A stretch of 64,000 nt of DNA from Chryseobacterium caseinilyticum (lineage in GTDB: Bacteria; Bacteroidota; Bacteroidia; Flavobacteriales; Weeksellaceae): contig NZ_JACYFS010000005.1 in the NCBI RefSeq assembly GCF_014837145.1, positions 62,001 through 126,000 on the forward strand, written 5' to 3'. The position numbers and the translations under genes were made by a program. This document shows, piece by piece, positions 35,405-45,015 of the stretch (its first letter is position 1; every line of letters starts with the position of its first letter). The notes beneath the pieces were generated by a model. It was not told the DNA's origin, searched no databases, and saw only the letters and a list, made by a program, of their open reading frames with translations.

Positions 35405-36952
35405 CTATTTTGAAACGATAATTTTATGAGTAAGTATTTCCTTTCCTTCGTGCTCTGCCTGCAAAATATAGATTCCCTTTTGGTATTGCGAAACTTCGAC
35501 AGAAATTTTGGCATCTGAATAATTTTCAGAAAATATTTTTCGGCCGGAGATATCAGTCATCGTAACTGTTGAATTATTCGGAAGATTTTCAATGTAAATG
35601 AAGTCTTTAGCAGGGTTTGGATAAACTGAAATTTTATTTTTTGCAGGTGTTTCCTCTGTGCTTAAGACAGATTCCAGCTTTACTACCCAAAAGTCCTTAC
35701 CACCAAAACTTCCTGTCACCTGACCATTGTTGAAAGTGTTTGTTTCTCCCACAATTACGGCTCCGCCATCGCTGGTCTGAATAATTTGCATTCCATAATC
35801 TGTATTATCACCACCAAGACATTTATGCCACAAAATATTTCCGGTATTGCTTAGTTTTACAACATAAAAATCTATTGTGCCATTATTACCCGATGGAATT
35901 CCGTTGGTCGATGCAGAGTCTCCTGCGATGAGATAACCTCCGTCAGAAGTTTGAATAACTGATCTTGCTGCATCATAAGTCTGTCCTCCCAATGATTTTT
36001 CCCACTGCAAATTTCCTGACTGATCCAACTTAAGAAGCCAGGCGTCACTGGGGCCAATACTTCCTGATATATGCCCGTTTACAGAAAACGTATATCCTGC
36101 CACAATAAAACCATCGTCTGTAGTAGATTTTACAGAATATGTAAAATCATTTTGAGAGCCTCCATATCTTTTTTCCCAAATAATATTTCCTGTTGTGGAA
36201 ATTTTTACAATCCAAAAGTCAGCAAAGCCATAAGGAGGTGTAGAAGGGTCTCCAATTGATGAAGTGCTGTCTCCTGCAACAATATAGCCACCGTCTTTTG
36301 TTTGTTTTATTTCTGTTGCTTTATCATTATTATCTCCACCTAAAGATTTCTGCCATACAAGATTTCCCAATGCGTCTGTTTTTACAATCCAATAATCATT
36401 ATTACCTTTAGGGTTGGTAATATCTCCTGAGGATGAATTAGAAAACCCCGCAATAATATATCCTCCATCGCTGGTTTGGCAGATAGAGTTTGCCATGTCA
36501 TTACCACCTCCGCCGTAGGTTTTCTGCCATTGTAAATTTCCTGTGGAATCCAGTTTTATTACCCAGTAATCATTTGATCCCTGGTTGTATGTAACGTGCC
36601 CATTGTTTGAGCTGGTAAACCCGGCAACAATGTATCCACCGTCTGCAGTTGTTATCACTGATCTTGCCTGTTCGCTACCTGTGCCGCCGAATGATTTTTG
36701 CCACTGTAAATTTCCCGACCCATCAGTTTTTACTATCCACAAATCATTATTTCCATGGCTTACAGTTATATTTCCCTGAGTAGAATTTGTAGTCCCTGCT
36801 ATAATGTAGCCTCCATCGGAAGTCTGGGCTACAGAGTAGGCGACATCGTTAAGAGAGCCTCCGAAAGCCTTTTTCCATTGAATATTTGGAGCCTGACTTT
36901 TTGCAGCGAAACAAAATAACAGGAATAAAAAGATAGAGATTTTGTATTTCAT
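35405..36952 (-). CDS. Secreted repeat protein with T9SS type A sorting domain
   Basis: 515 residues. Signal peptide (…FCFAAKSQ), then seven imperfect repeats of about 57 residues built on a 'WQK(S/T)(F/Y)GG…(A/S)xSxxxTxDGGYIxAG…DxWxxKLDxxGN' plan (about 24-425), a likely beta-propeller. The C-terminal ~75 residues hold SVYPNPAKDFIYIENLP … GIYILQA … HKIIVSK, the T9SS type A sorting domain that directs export across the outer membrane and is then cleaved. Surface-attached or released; ligand unknown. Confidence 0.9.
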   Translation of the reverse strand: MKYKISIFLFLLFCFAAKSQAPNIQWKKAFGGSLNDVAYSVAQTSDGGYIIAGTTNSTQGNITVSHGNNDLWIVKTDGSGNLQWQKSFGGTGSEQARSVITTADGGYIVAGFTSSNNGHVTYNQGSNDYWVIKLDSTGNLQWQKTYGGGGNDMANSICQTSDGGYIIAGFSNSSSGDITNPKGNNDYWIVKTDALGNLVWQKSLGGDNNDKATEIKQTKDGGYIVAGDSTSSIGDPSTPPYGFADFWIVKISTTGNIIWEKRYGGSQNDFTYSVKSTTDDGFIVAGYTFSVNGHISGSIGPSDAWLLKLDQSGNLQWEKSLGGQTYDAARSVIQTSDGGYLIAGDSASTNGIPSGNNGTIDFYVVKLSNTGNILWHKCLGGDNTDYGMQIIQTSDGGAVIVGETNTFNNGQVTGSFGGKDFWVVKLESVLSTEETPAKNKISVYPNPAKDFIYIENLPNNSTVTMTDISGRKIFSENYSDAKISVEVSQYQKGIYILQAEHEGKEILTHKIIVSK

Positions 36953-36975
36953 GCCCTTGAATTTGTGTTGATTAC

Positions 36976-36983
36976 CAAATTTA
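36976..36983 (-). promoter_or_regulatory. Promoter -7 box of the T9SS repeat protein gene
   Basis: TAAATTTG on the minus strand, 23 nt before the ATG. Confidence 0.5.
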
Positions 36984-37038
36984 ATAATTTTTTTAAATAT
37001 GATATTTGCTTTAAGTCTTTTAGAATTCTAAAAAAAAA

Positions 37039-37060
37039 ACTCACATCTTTCGATATGAGT
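37039..37060 (-). terminator. Terminator of dsbD
   Basis: Minus-strand stem actcatatc / gatgtgagt (one G-U) closed by a GAAA tetraloop and followed by nine T; 23 bp past the dsbD stop. Confidence 0.8.
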
Positions 37061-37083
37061 TTTAATAAAATATTTAGAAAAAA

Positions 37084-39153
37084 TTATTTATTATTCTTAT
37101 AAAAATTCACTCCACATTCAAGGAATTTTTTAAAATCTTCTTTATCCATAAATCCTGAAACTGGGGAGTTGATTACTTTTCCGTCTGGAGTCAGAAGAAC
37201 ATAGTGAGGCTGTGAATTGTTGTTAAAATTAACGCTTTGAAATAAACTCCATCTGTCGCCAATGGTTTTTACTTTTTTCACCTGTCCGTCTCCCATTTCA
37301 ATTTTGGTTTTCTGATCTTCGGGAAGTTCTTCTTTGTCGTCTACATAAAGAGATGCGATCAAAACATCATTCTGCAGAATCGGCAGGATATCAGGTTCAC
37401 TCCATACAAATTCTTCCATTTTACGGCAGTTTTCGCAGCCGTATCCTGTAAAATCTATAAGGATGGGTTTGTTTTCTTTTTTCGCTAATTCAATGGCTGA
37501 GAAAAAGTCGTGTTCTGGATGCATTCCCAGGATTCCGTCTTTTTCGTCATGTAAATAACTTACATTCAGAGGAGGCAAAATTCCGCTCAAAAGCTGAAGT
37601 TTCGGCCGCTCAGCAGGAATTAATCCCTGAATTAAATAAACTACGAAACCGATTCCTAAAATTCCTAAAATCTTTCTTCCTACAGAAATTTTAGGCTTCT
37701 TATCATCGTGAGGGAATCTTATTAAGCCAAATAAATAGATCACCAATCCGATTGCAATGATAATCCAGATGCCAATGAATAATTCTCTTTTAATAAAGAA
37801 TGTTTTTGAAACCAAATCTGCTTTGGAAAGGAATTTTAAGGCTAATGCAAGTTCAATAAATCCTAAAACAACTTTCACGGTATTCATCCATCCGCCGGAT
37901 TTCGGAAGGCTTTGTAACGCCTGTGGAAACAATGCAAGAAGACCAAAAACAATCGCCCAAGCCAAACCGAAACCTGCTAAAGCAAATGTAAGAACCGTAG
38001 GAATGTCTACAGAGTTATCACTTAAAATACTTCCCAGAATACTTCCCAAAATAGGACCTGTACAGGAGAAAGAGACGATCACTAAGGTAAGTGCCATGAA
38101 GAAAATACCAATCATTCCGCCTACTTCCTCAGCTTTTGAAGATTTGTTGGCGATTGAGCTTGGCAGAGTGATGTCGTAATATCCGAAAAAGCTACCTGCG
38201 AAGAAGATGAATACCACAAAAAACAGAATATTCAGCCAGACGTTTGTAGAAATTTCATTGAAAATATTTCCTGCAATACCATCAATCAAATGAAATGGAA
38301 CGCTTAATAAAACAAATATCAGTAAGATAAAAAAGCCATAGACAAAAGCATCTCTTTTTCCTTTTGCAGGATTTTTATTTCCTTTTGTAAAGAAAGAAAC
38401 CGTCAATGGAATCATTGGGAATACGCATGGAGTCAACAAAGCAATCAATCCTCCGATGAAGCCTAAGATTAAAATTTTCCAGTAGTTTGTTTCCAGTTTG
38501 GTGCTGGTTCCGCAGTCTGTTAAAGGCTTTGAAATATCGATTGATGAAATTTTCAGCTGTTTAGGATCAAGTTTTGAAGCTGTTGCAACAGTAGTTTTTG
38601 TTGCAGTTGCGTTTTCTTCTAAAGTGTCTACAATCGGGCTTAAAGAATCTTTTGCAACAGTTTTTTCGTCAGTAACAATCTCCGTTACGCCTTTTGGTGT
38701 AAGTTTTTTGGTAAATTCTAATGTATTCGGGGCAAGACAGACTCTGTCATCGCAGGTCTGATACATGATTTCAGCAACAATGTCAGCAGGTTTTGTGCCG
38801 TCTTTAAGTTTAAATTTTTGTTTGAATCCGGCAGCATCAGAATAATAAACAATGGTTCCACCAAAAGCTTCGGAAAATTCTGAATGTTTTTTTCCCGTTT
38901 CCGTAAATTTGCCAATCAGCTCGATGTTTTTTCCCGAAACTTTATATTCCGTCGGAATTCCTCCGGTGTCTTCAGGGATATCTTTTGAGTAAATGTGCCA
39001 TCCTTTCTCGATAGTTCCGTTCAGTACCGCTTCGTACTCATTGTTACCGAGTTCGTTGATGGAGAATTTAAATTTTACAGGATCTTTAATCTGTGCGTTG
39101 ACCGCCGTTGAAAGGAATAACAGCGTTAATAAAAACCAACTTCTGAATTTCAT
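37084..39153 (-). CDS. dsbD: Thiol:disulfide interchange protein DsbD
   Basis: 689 residues, three modules in the DsbD order. A signal peptide and periplasmic DsbC/DsbD-N-like domain (about 20-170, with C in YQTCDDRVCLAPN) come first; then an eight-helix CcdA-type membrane core (about 225-500, Cys in LLTPCVFPMIPLT and SCTGPI); and a C-terminal thioredoxin domain with C573-E-N-C576 in GYGCENCRKMEEF. It moves electrons from cytoplasmic thioredoxin to periplasmic thiol proteins. A Ser/Thr/Ala-rich linker precedes the membrane part. Monocistronic. Confidence 0.93.
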   Translation of the reverse strand: MKFRSWFLLTLLFLSTAVNAQIKDPVKFKFSINELGNNEYEAVLNGTIEKGWHIYSKDIPEDTGGIPTEYKVSGKNIELIGKFTETGKKHSEFSEAFGGTIVYYSDAAGFKQKFKLKDGTKPADIVAEIMYQTCDDRVCLAPNTLEFTKKLTPKGVTEIVTDEKTVAKDSLSPIVDTLEENATATKTTVATASKLDPKQLKISSIDISKPLTDCGTSTKLETNYWKILILGFIGGLIALLTPCVFPMIPLTVSFFTKGNKNPAKGKRDAFVYGFFILLIFVLLSVPFHLIDGIAGNIFNEISTNVWLNILFFVVFIFFAGSFFGYYDITLPSSIANKSSKAEEVGGMIGIFFMALTLVIVSFSCTGPILGSILGSILSDNSVDIPTVLTFALAGFGLAWAIVFGLLALFPQALQSLPKSGGWMNTVKVVLGFIELALALKFLSKADLVSKTFFIKRELFIGIWIIIAIGLVIYLFGLIRFPHDDKKPKISVGRKILGILGIGFVVYLIQGLIPAERPKLQLLSGILPPLNVSYLHDEKDGILGMHPEHDFFSAIELAKKENKPILIDFTGYGCENCRKMEEFVWSEPDILPILQNDVLIASLYVDDKEELPEDQKTKIEMGDGQVKKVKTIGDRWSLFQSVNFNNNSQPHYVLLTPDGKVINSPVSGFMDKEDFKKFLECGVNFYKNNK

Positions 39154-39326
39154 TTTTACTTTTGATTTTACAGGAAGAAATGCTCATAAATTATCTAAAA
39201 ACCATCAGTCCACCGCAAATTTCACTGTTTTAAAATTGAATTATATTTTTCTGAAAATTCTTCAGATTTTATCAATTTAAAAAATTATGAACTAAAGCTG
39301 CTCATGATTCCAAATCTTCCTTTCTT

Positions 39327-40643
39327 TTACTTATTATTGATTGTGAGAATATTTTCCGCATTCTCATTTGTGGCAAACCGTCTGTCCTGTCGCAGTGGAA
39401 TCACTCCCAAAACCGAGTTTTCGGCATCGCAGAGCAGCCAGATTTTTTGCCTCGCTAAATTAGACAATTTTTCGTCCCTGAGAAACTTAGAAACTTTCTT
39501 TTTGCCCGAAAATCCCACAGGGAAAAATTCGTCGCCGTCTTTTTGCTTTCGTAGTTTCAAAGGAAACTTTAATTTTTCAGTATCAAAATTCCAATTTAGT
39601 TTTTCTCCGGAATTCTGAAAGTCCTCAATCATATCTTCGAGATTAATGCTGGAATGGTTTTCAGAAAAATCAGATTTTTCACATATTACAATTTCTTCTT
39701 CTGTAATATTTTGATTTTCAATATTCTCAATAATGATGAGTTGGCTCCGATGGATGTTGATTCGAAATTTATCTGAAAAAAAGGAGCCGCCACTTTCAGC
39801 AGAAAATATTTTAGCAATTTCTTCAGGTTTGGTAAATCCGTATTTTTTCAGAATTTCAAATTTTACAAAATCAGATTCTTCTTCCAGCAGATCTTTAGAT
39901 AAAATTAGATGGGAAGAGTTTGGAACCGTGATTTTATTTTCAATTTCAGCAATTTTTTCCTCCACAAAATTTTTGGATTGATTCAAATAATCTAAACTTC
40001 TGCTGAAGTTCTGAAGAAAATGATCATTTGTTTCAAGCAATTTAGGCGCAATTTCATTCCGGATTCTATTCCGTAAATAATCATTTTTCTGATTGGAAAG
40101 ATCTTCACGGAATTCAATTTTGTTTTCACCAGCAAAGTCATAAATCTCCTGTTTGCTAAATTCGAGAAGTGGTCTCAAAATCTGATTTTCATTTGATGGA
40201 ATTCCACTCAAACCTTTTAAACCTGAAGCTTTTGAAAGATTGATAATAAATGTTTCAAGCTGGTCATTCAGATGATGTGCTGTCACCAAAAAATCAATAT
40301 TCTGTTCGTTCTGAATTTTTCTGAAGAACGTATACCGTAAATCTCTCGCCCAAAGCTGTACAGAGTTTTCTGGCTTCTGATCTTTGTCTGAAACCTGATG
40401 TAAATGAAATTTAATATTAAAATTTCTGCAGAAATCTTCAACCGTCTTCTGATCCAGATCTGAATCATTTTCCCGAAGCTTATAATTGACGTGTGCAATC
40501 TCAAAAGAAAGCTGTAAATCTCTGAAAATATGCGCTAAGACCATAGAATCTGCACCTCCGCTCACTGCTAAGAGATACTTTTTGATTTTAAAATCCGAAA
40601 CGAGGTTTGAAATTTTAGATTCTACCGATTTTAGGCTCAGCAT
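39327..40643 (-). CDS. tilS: tRNA(Ile)-lysidine synthase
   Basis: 438 residues. PP-loop ATP pyrophosphatase motif AVSGGADS (26-33) near the N-terminus, then TAHHLNDQLETF and LSGIPSNENQILRPLL, typical of TilS. It modifies C34 of tRNA-Ile(CAU) to lysidine so that it reads AUA. The C-terminal tRNA-recognition domain ends in …KKVSKFLRDEKLS. Divergent from the OmpA-like gene. Confidence 0.95.
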   Translation of the reverse strand: MLSLKSVESKISNLVSDFKIKKYLLAVSGGADSMVLAHIFRDLQLSFEIAHVNYKLRENDSDLDQKTVEDFCRNFNIKFHLHQVSDKDQKPENSVQLWARDLRYTFFRKIQNEQNIDFLVTAHHLNDQLETFIINLSKASGLKGLSGIPSNENQILRPLLEFSKQEIYDFAGENKIEFREDLSNQKNDYLRNRIRNEIAPKLLETNDHFLQNFSRSLDYLNQSKNFVEEKIAEIENKITVPNSSHLILSKDLLEEESDFVKFEILKKYGFTKPEEIAKIFSAESGGSFFSDKFRINIHRSQLIIIENIENQNITEEEIVICEKSDFSENHSSINLEDMIEDFQNSGEKLNWNFDTEKLKFPLKLRKQKDGDEFFPVGFSGKKKVSKFLRDEKLSNLARQKIWLLCDAENSVLGVIPLRQDRRFATNENAENILTINNK

Positions 40644-40698
40644 TTGCAGAAAATTTTGACTTTACAAAGATAGCGTTTACCATTTAATTGAATTTTTC

Positions 40699-40706
40699 TA
40701 CCTTTG
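40699..40706 (+). promoter_or_regulatory. Promoter -7 box of the OmpA-like gene (fixes the start)
   Basis: TACCTTTG, 32 nt before the ATG at 40739. A longer in-frame ATG at 40688 lies upstream of this box and is therefore excluded. Confidence 0.6.
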
Positions 40707-40738
40707 GAGCTGTCTTAAAAATAAAAAAAAGATTGTTT

Positions 40739-41572
40739 ATGAAAATTTTTAAAATCTTAGCAGCTTCTGCCATCGTTTTGGGCATGACCTCATGTGTCAG
40801 CAAAAAACAGTATGAGGCTTTAAGCTCAAACTACAAACAGTGTATCGAAAACATCGGGGAAAGACAGAGAGAAATTCAGGATCTGAAATCTCAGAATGCA
40901 AGTCTTACCAGTGAAAATAACTTATTGAAGAGTCAGCATGATGCTTTGAAATCTTCTTTGGATGCATGTCTTTCAAATTCAGGGAAAAGCTCAGCAAATA
41001 TTGATAAATTGGTGGGAGAAATCAATTCCTCAAACGCTTACATCAAGCAACTTATCGCTTCAAACGCTAAAAATGACAGTTTAAATTTAGCTTTATCAAA
41101 CAAACTGAAAAGATCTTTGGATAACGTAACCGATCAGGATGTTCAGGTGAAAGTATTAAAAGGTGTGGTAATGATTTCATTATCAGATAAAATGCTGTAC
41201 AAAACAGGAGATTACAATGTATTGCCTGCAGCTCAGGAAGTTTTGGGTAAAGTGGCTAAAGTGATCAATGACTACGATAAATATTCTGTATTGATTGAAG
41301 GTAACACAGATAATGTTGCTCTGAATTCTTCAAGCTTACCGAGAGACAACTGGGATCTTTCTGCTTTGAGAGGTACATCAATCGCTAAAGTTCTTCAGAC
41401 TCAGTTTGGAGTTGACCCGGCAAGAATCACAGCTGGTGGACGTTCTGAATACAATCCTAAAGCAACCAATATGAGCGTTTCCGGAAGAGCTGAAAACAGA
41501 AGAACGGAAATTATCATCATGCCTAAACTGGATGAATTTATGAAACTGATGGATATTACTCCAAAAAAATAG
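40739..41572 (+). CDS. OmpA-family peptidoglycan-binding lipoprotein
   Basis: 277 residues. Signal peptide with lipobox GMTSC (MKIFKILAASAIVLGMTSC). Residues ~30-120 are a coiled coil of Gln/Asn/Ser-rich heptads, and the C-terminal OmpA domain carries SVLIEGNTDN (with the peptidoglycan-contacting Asp), DLSALRGTSIAKVL, GRSEYNP and AENRRTEI. Anchors the outer membrane to peptidoglycan. Strong terminator downstream. Confidence 0.93.
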   Translation: MKIFKILAASAIVLGMTSCVSKKQYEALSSNYKQCIENIGERQREIQDLKSQNASLTSENNLLKSQHDALKSSLDACLSNSGKSSANIDKLVGEINSSNAYIKQLIASNAKNDSLNLALSNKLKRSLDNVTDQDVQVKVLKGVVMISLSDKMLYKTGDYNVLPAAQEVLGKVAKVINDYDKYSVLIEGNTDNVALNSSSLPRDNWDLSALRGTSIAKVLQTQFGVDPARITAGGRSEYNPKATNMSVSGRAENRRTEIIIMPKLDEFMKLMDITPKK

Positions 41573-41596
41573 TAACTTTCAGCTATAAAAAAATAA

Positions 41597-41621
41597 AAGA
41601 TCTCGATTTTGTCGGGATCTT
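41597..41621 (+). terminator. Terminator of the OmpA-like gene
   Basis: 10-bp stem aagatctcga / tcgggatctt (one G-U), 5-base loop, seven T. Confidence 0.8.
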
Positions 41622-41866
41622 TTTTTAATTTAGTTAAACCACATTTTCTCTTTCAATCAAGCTGAAAATGTAATCGAGGAAATTTTGCAGGTTTGTGAAC
41701 CCTTGTCTATTTTTTTTCATCACCTTTAATACAGTATTTTTACCTATATCATTGATGTGTCAAAATTACAAGCCTTATTTTATATATACAATCCGTATTT
41801 TTACGGTATTTTAAAAGAATATTTTTTCGTAAAGGAAATTTTTAAATCAGATTATTAAACAAAAAA

Positions 41867-42514
41867 ATGAGTTATTTCGAAGAAAAACATCCTGAAATGG
41901 ACAGGTATCTGGAAAATCACGCTTCACTGGAGCCTGAAATCCTGAAAAAACTGAGGAGGGAAACTTTTCAGAAAACCACGCAGCCTCACATGATTTCAGG
42001 TTATCAGCAGGGAAGACTTTTAAGCATCATCTCAAAAATGCTCAGCCCAAAAAATATTTTGGAAATAGGAACTTTTACAGGTTATGCCACCTTGTGCCTT
42101 GCAGACGGACTTTCAGATGATGGAAAAATCACAACTTTAGACGTCAATGAAGATCTGGCCTATTTACCGAAAAAATATTTTGCCGAAAGTAAATTTTCTT
42201 CTCAAATTGATTTTAAAATTCAGGATGCAAAAGAATTTCTGAAAAATACTGACGAAATTTTTGATCTTGTTTTTATTGATGCCGATAAAGAAAATTATGC
42301 AGAATATTTCAGATTGATTAAACCTAAAACGAAATCCGGCTCTGTGGTCCTATTTGATAATGTGTTGTGGTACGGGAAAGTTTTAGACGAAAATCCGAAG
42401 CAGAAATCTACCCAAATCATCAAAGAACTGAATGATTTGGTGGCTCAGGACGAAGATTTTGATAATCTTATTTTACCTTTGCGTGACGGAGTGAATTTTC
42501 TGAGAAGAAAATAA
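41867..42514 (+). CDS. Class I SAM-dependent O-methyltransferase (caffeoyl-CoA OMT-like)
   Basis: 215 residues. ILEIGTFTGYATLCLADGL is motif I, TTLDVNEDLA binds the ribose, and DLVFIDADKENYAEY with VLFDNVLWYG are the metal-dependent O-methyltransferase signature (COMT/CCoAOMT class). Usually acts on catechol-type small molecules; the substrate here is unknown. The 294 bp upstream hold the OmpA terminator and AT-rich DNA with no clear promoter. Confidence 0.93.
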   Translation: MSYFEEKHPEMDRYLENHASLEPEILKKLRRETFQKTTQPHMISGYQQGRLLSIISKMLSPKNILEIGTFTGYATLCLADGLSDDGKITTLDVNEDLAYLPKKYFAESKFSSQIDFKIQDAKEFLKNTDEIFDLVFIDADKENYAEYFRLIKPKTKSGSVVLFDNVLWYGKVLDENPKQKSTQIIKELNDLVAQDEDFDNLILPLRDGVNFLRRK

Positions 42515-42554
42515 CAGAAAAAAAGAAATCCAGACCTTAAATTTTAACCTTTGA

Positions 42555-43274
42555 ATGATGAATAAAGGAATTTGTACAGTTACTGTAGCTCCTGTGCGGG
42601 CAGAAAATTCGGATAAAGCAGAAATCGTTACCGAAATCTTATTCGGTGAAAGTGCCGATATTTTGGAGGTGAATAAAAACTGGACCAAAATAAAAATGCA
42701 CTACGATGGCTATGAAGGCTGGATGGATACCAAACAGATCAAAACTGTGTCTGATGAATATTTAGCGAACAGAAAAGTGACTGTGGTGACCGAAGATTTT
42801 TCTTCTGTGCTGATGAAAGACGGCAAAACTCTGCTTTCAATGGGATCTGAAGTTGAATTTCCCGCTGTGGCGTCCAGGCGCAGCCATAATTTGAGGGAAA
42901 GCATTGCACTGACGGCAAAAGAATTCATCAATGTTCCGTATCTGTGGGGTGGCAAAAGCTTCTTTGCGGTCGACTGTTCAGGCTTTACGCAGCTGGTTTA
43001 TAAAATTCACGACATTAAACTTCCCCGTGATGCGTCACAGCAGGTGGAAGTGGGCGAGTCGCTTACTTTCGTGGAAGAAAGTGAAATGGGAGATCTTGCT
43101 TTTTTCGAAAATGCGGATGGCAAAATTATTCACGTTGGAATCATGCTCGATAATCAGAAAATCATTCATGCCTCAGGGAAAGTGAGGATTGATACGCTCG
43201 ATTCCTCAGGGATTTTTAATAAAGAACTGAATCAGCATACGCATAAACTCCGTGTGATTAAAAAACTGATTTAA
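42555..43274 (+). CDS. NlpC/P60 (C40) peptidase with N-terminal SH3-like domain
   Basis: 239 residues. SH3b-like domain (about 5-65, ending EGWMDTKQI), a second SH3-like segment, then the C40 domain with catalytic C141 in VDCSGFTQLVY, H193 in KIIHVGIML and H205 (third residue of the triad). It resembles YkfC-type enzymes that cleave gamma-D-Glu-diamino-acid bonds in murein peptides. No signal peptide, so it probably recycles peptides in the cytoplasm. A second ATG follows the first directly. 6 bp before the DUF1648 gene. Confidence 0.9.
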   Translation: MMNKGICTVTVAPVRAENSDKAEIVTEILFGESADILEVNKNWTKIKMHYDGYEGWMDTKQIKTVSDEYLANRKVTVVTEDFSSVLMKDGKTLLSMGSEVEFPAVASRRSHNLRESIALTAKEFINVPYLWGGKSFFAVDCSGFTQLVYKIHDIKLPRDASQQVEVGESLTFVEESEMGDLAFFENADGKIIHVGIMLDNQKIIHASGKVRIDTLDSSGIFNKELNQHTHKLRVIKKLI

Positions 43275-43279
43275 AAAAA

Positions 43280-43756
43280 ATGAAACTGTCCACTGTTTTT
43301 TTTGTTGCAAATATCCTTCTGTTAGGTTTTATCTGGGGTTTTACCATATATTCCTATTCAGATCTTCCGGAAATTGTTCCAACTCATTTTGCGGTAAACG
43401 GAACGGTAAATGGTGAAGATCACAAAAAAACAATCTGGTTTCTGCCGGCAATTGCATCATTTATTTTCCTGCTGCTAACAGGAATTCCCAGAAATCCGGA
43501 TTCTCCGATGCTGAATGTTCCAAAAAGTTTCAGAAACAAAGAAAAGCTGAAGGTTTTTTCTTACAGTATTCTGTGTGTGATGCTTATTCTGCTTGCCGAC
43601 ACTGTGGTAGAAAGCATTCTTATTGCCCAGGGAAAATTAAATGAAATGTCAAATGCCGTATTCTTTCTTTTGCCATTGTTACTTTTTACAATTGGAATTC
43701 ACATTTACAGAATGATCAGGGAAGGAAGGAGAGAAACTTTAAATCTGAATAATTGA
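43280..43756 (+). CDS. DUF1648 domain membrane protein
   Basis: 158 residues with four hydrophobic helices. IVPTHFAVNGTVNG after TM1 is the DUF1648 (SdpI-like N-terminal) signature, followed by KKTIWFLPAIASFIF. Function unknown; SdpI relatives give immunity to a toxin, but that domain's full form is not present. In operon with the peptidase gene and kdtA. Confidence 0.82.
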   Translation: MKLSTVFFVANILLLGFIWGFTIYSYSDLPEIVPTHFAVNGTVNGEDHKKTIWFLPAIASFIFLLLTGIPRNPDSPMLNVPKSFRNKEKLKVFSYSILCVMLILLADTVVESILIAQGKLNEMSNAVFFLLPLLLFTIGIHIYRMIREGRRETLNLNN

Positions 43757-45015
43757 AATCTCTGTATAATATTTTTGTCAGTCTGATGATTTTCGGAATG
43801 AAGGTCTTCGCTTTGTTTAATGCTAAAACTAAAAAAGGCGTTGACGGAAGAAAGCAATCTCTCGAACTGATAAAATCTAAATTTTCGCCTACTGATGAGG
43901 TTTTGTGGATGCATGCCGCAAGTTTGGGTGAGTACGAACAGGGACTTCCGGTACTTGAAAAGCTCAGAGAAAAGTTTCCTGAATATAAAATTTTGGTCAC
44001 TTTCTTTTCGCCTTCAGGTTACGAAAATGTGATTAAAAAGAAAACAGTCGCTGATGCAGTCTGCTATCTTCCGTTTGACAGAAATTCAGATATAAAAGAA
44101 TTTTTAAAGGCTTTTAAACCTAAACTTTTTTTTACGGTAAAATATGATTTCTGGTATAATTTATTGAGACAGTTAAAAGAAAAGGATGCGAAAATATTTG
44201 TAGTTTCGGCATTGTTTTACGAAAGACAGAGTTTCTTCAAGTCTTACGGAAAATGGTTTGTAAAACAGCTCAGAGACAATGTTGGCTGGTTTTTTCATCA
44301 GACCAGACATTCCTATGCTCTGGCAAAAAGTATTGGTCTGGAAAAATCGTCGGTAACCGGAGATACAAGATTTGACCGGGTGAAACAGATAAAAAACAGG
44401 GATAATCACGTCCGTTTTATAAGTGAATTTATTTCGGGAAATAAAACAGTCGTCTTTGGAAGTTCATGGCAGGCAGAAGAGAAAATTGCCCGAATAATCT
44501 CTGAAAAAAGTCAGAATTTAAAACTGATTATCGCTCCCCACGATTTAAAAAGAGTTGAAAATTTAAAAGAGATTTTCCCAACTGCAATCCTATACAGCAG
44601 TCTGAAAAACCATAACACTCCTACACCTAACAATTCTCCAACTCTCGAACCCTCCAACCTTCAAATTTTAATTATTGACAGTATAGGATTACTCTCAAAA
44701 ATATATTCGTATGCCGACGTCGCCGTTGTTGGTGGTGGTTTTCACGATGCCGGACTTCACAATATTTTGGAAGCTGCAACTTTTGGCGTGCCCGTAATGT
44801 TCGGAAATCAATACCGGAAAAATCCTGAAGCAGATGATTTAATAAAAGCCAATGGCGGAAAATCTTTTGAAACTGAAAAAGAAGCTGCAGATTTTATTTT
44901 AAAGTTAATTAAAAACGAAAATTCACTGATAGAAATGTCTCATAATGCATCACAATTTGTGAGCGAAAAACCGAATTCGTCAGAATTGATTATTCAGAAG
45001 ATCTTATCACTTTAA
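43753..45015 (+). CDS. kdtA: 3-deoxy-D-manno-octulosonic acid (Kdo) transferase
   Basis: 420 residues, GT30 family; adds Kdo to lipid A at the inner face of the inner membrane. The start is TTG (43753-43755) overlapping the upstream TGA (TTGA), and the encoded KSLYNIFVSLMIFGMK begins the usual N-terminal helix; later Met codons would cut it. WMHAASLGEYEQGLPV (catalytic Glu in GEY), VFGSSWQAEE and VVGGGFHDAGLHNILEAA with the donor-site residues are all present. A short Pro/Thr/Asn-rich insertion (NTPTPNNSPTLEPSNLQ) lies near residue 293. Convergent, overlapping 9 bp with the next gene. Confidence 0.95.
   Translation: MKSLYNIFVSLMIFGMKVFALFNAKTKKGVDGRKQSLELIKSKFSPTDEVLWMHAASLGEYEQGLPVLEKLREKFPEYKILVTFFSPSGYENVIKKKTVADAVCYLPFDRNSDIKEFLKAFKPKLFFTVKYDFWYNLLRQLKEKDAKIFVVSALFYERQSFFKSYGKWFVKQLRDNVGWFFHQTRHSYALAKSIGLEKSSVTGDTRFDRVKQIKNRDNHVRFISEFISGNKTVVFGSSWQAEEKIARIISEKSQNLKLIIAPHDLKRVENLKEIFPTAILYSSLKNHNTPTPNNSPTLEPSNLQILIIDSIGLLSKIYSYADVAVVGGGFHDAGLHNILEAATFGVPVMFGNQYRKNPEADDLIKANGGKSFETEKEAADFILKLIKNENSLIEMSHNASQFVSEKPNSSELIIQKILSL

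Noticed and set aside
40688..40738. Longer start for the OmpA-like lipoprotein
   Set aside because: It precedes the promoter box and would destroy the lipoprotein signal.
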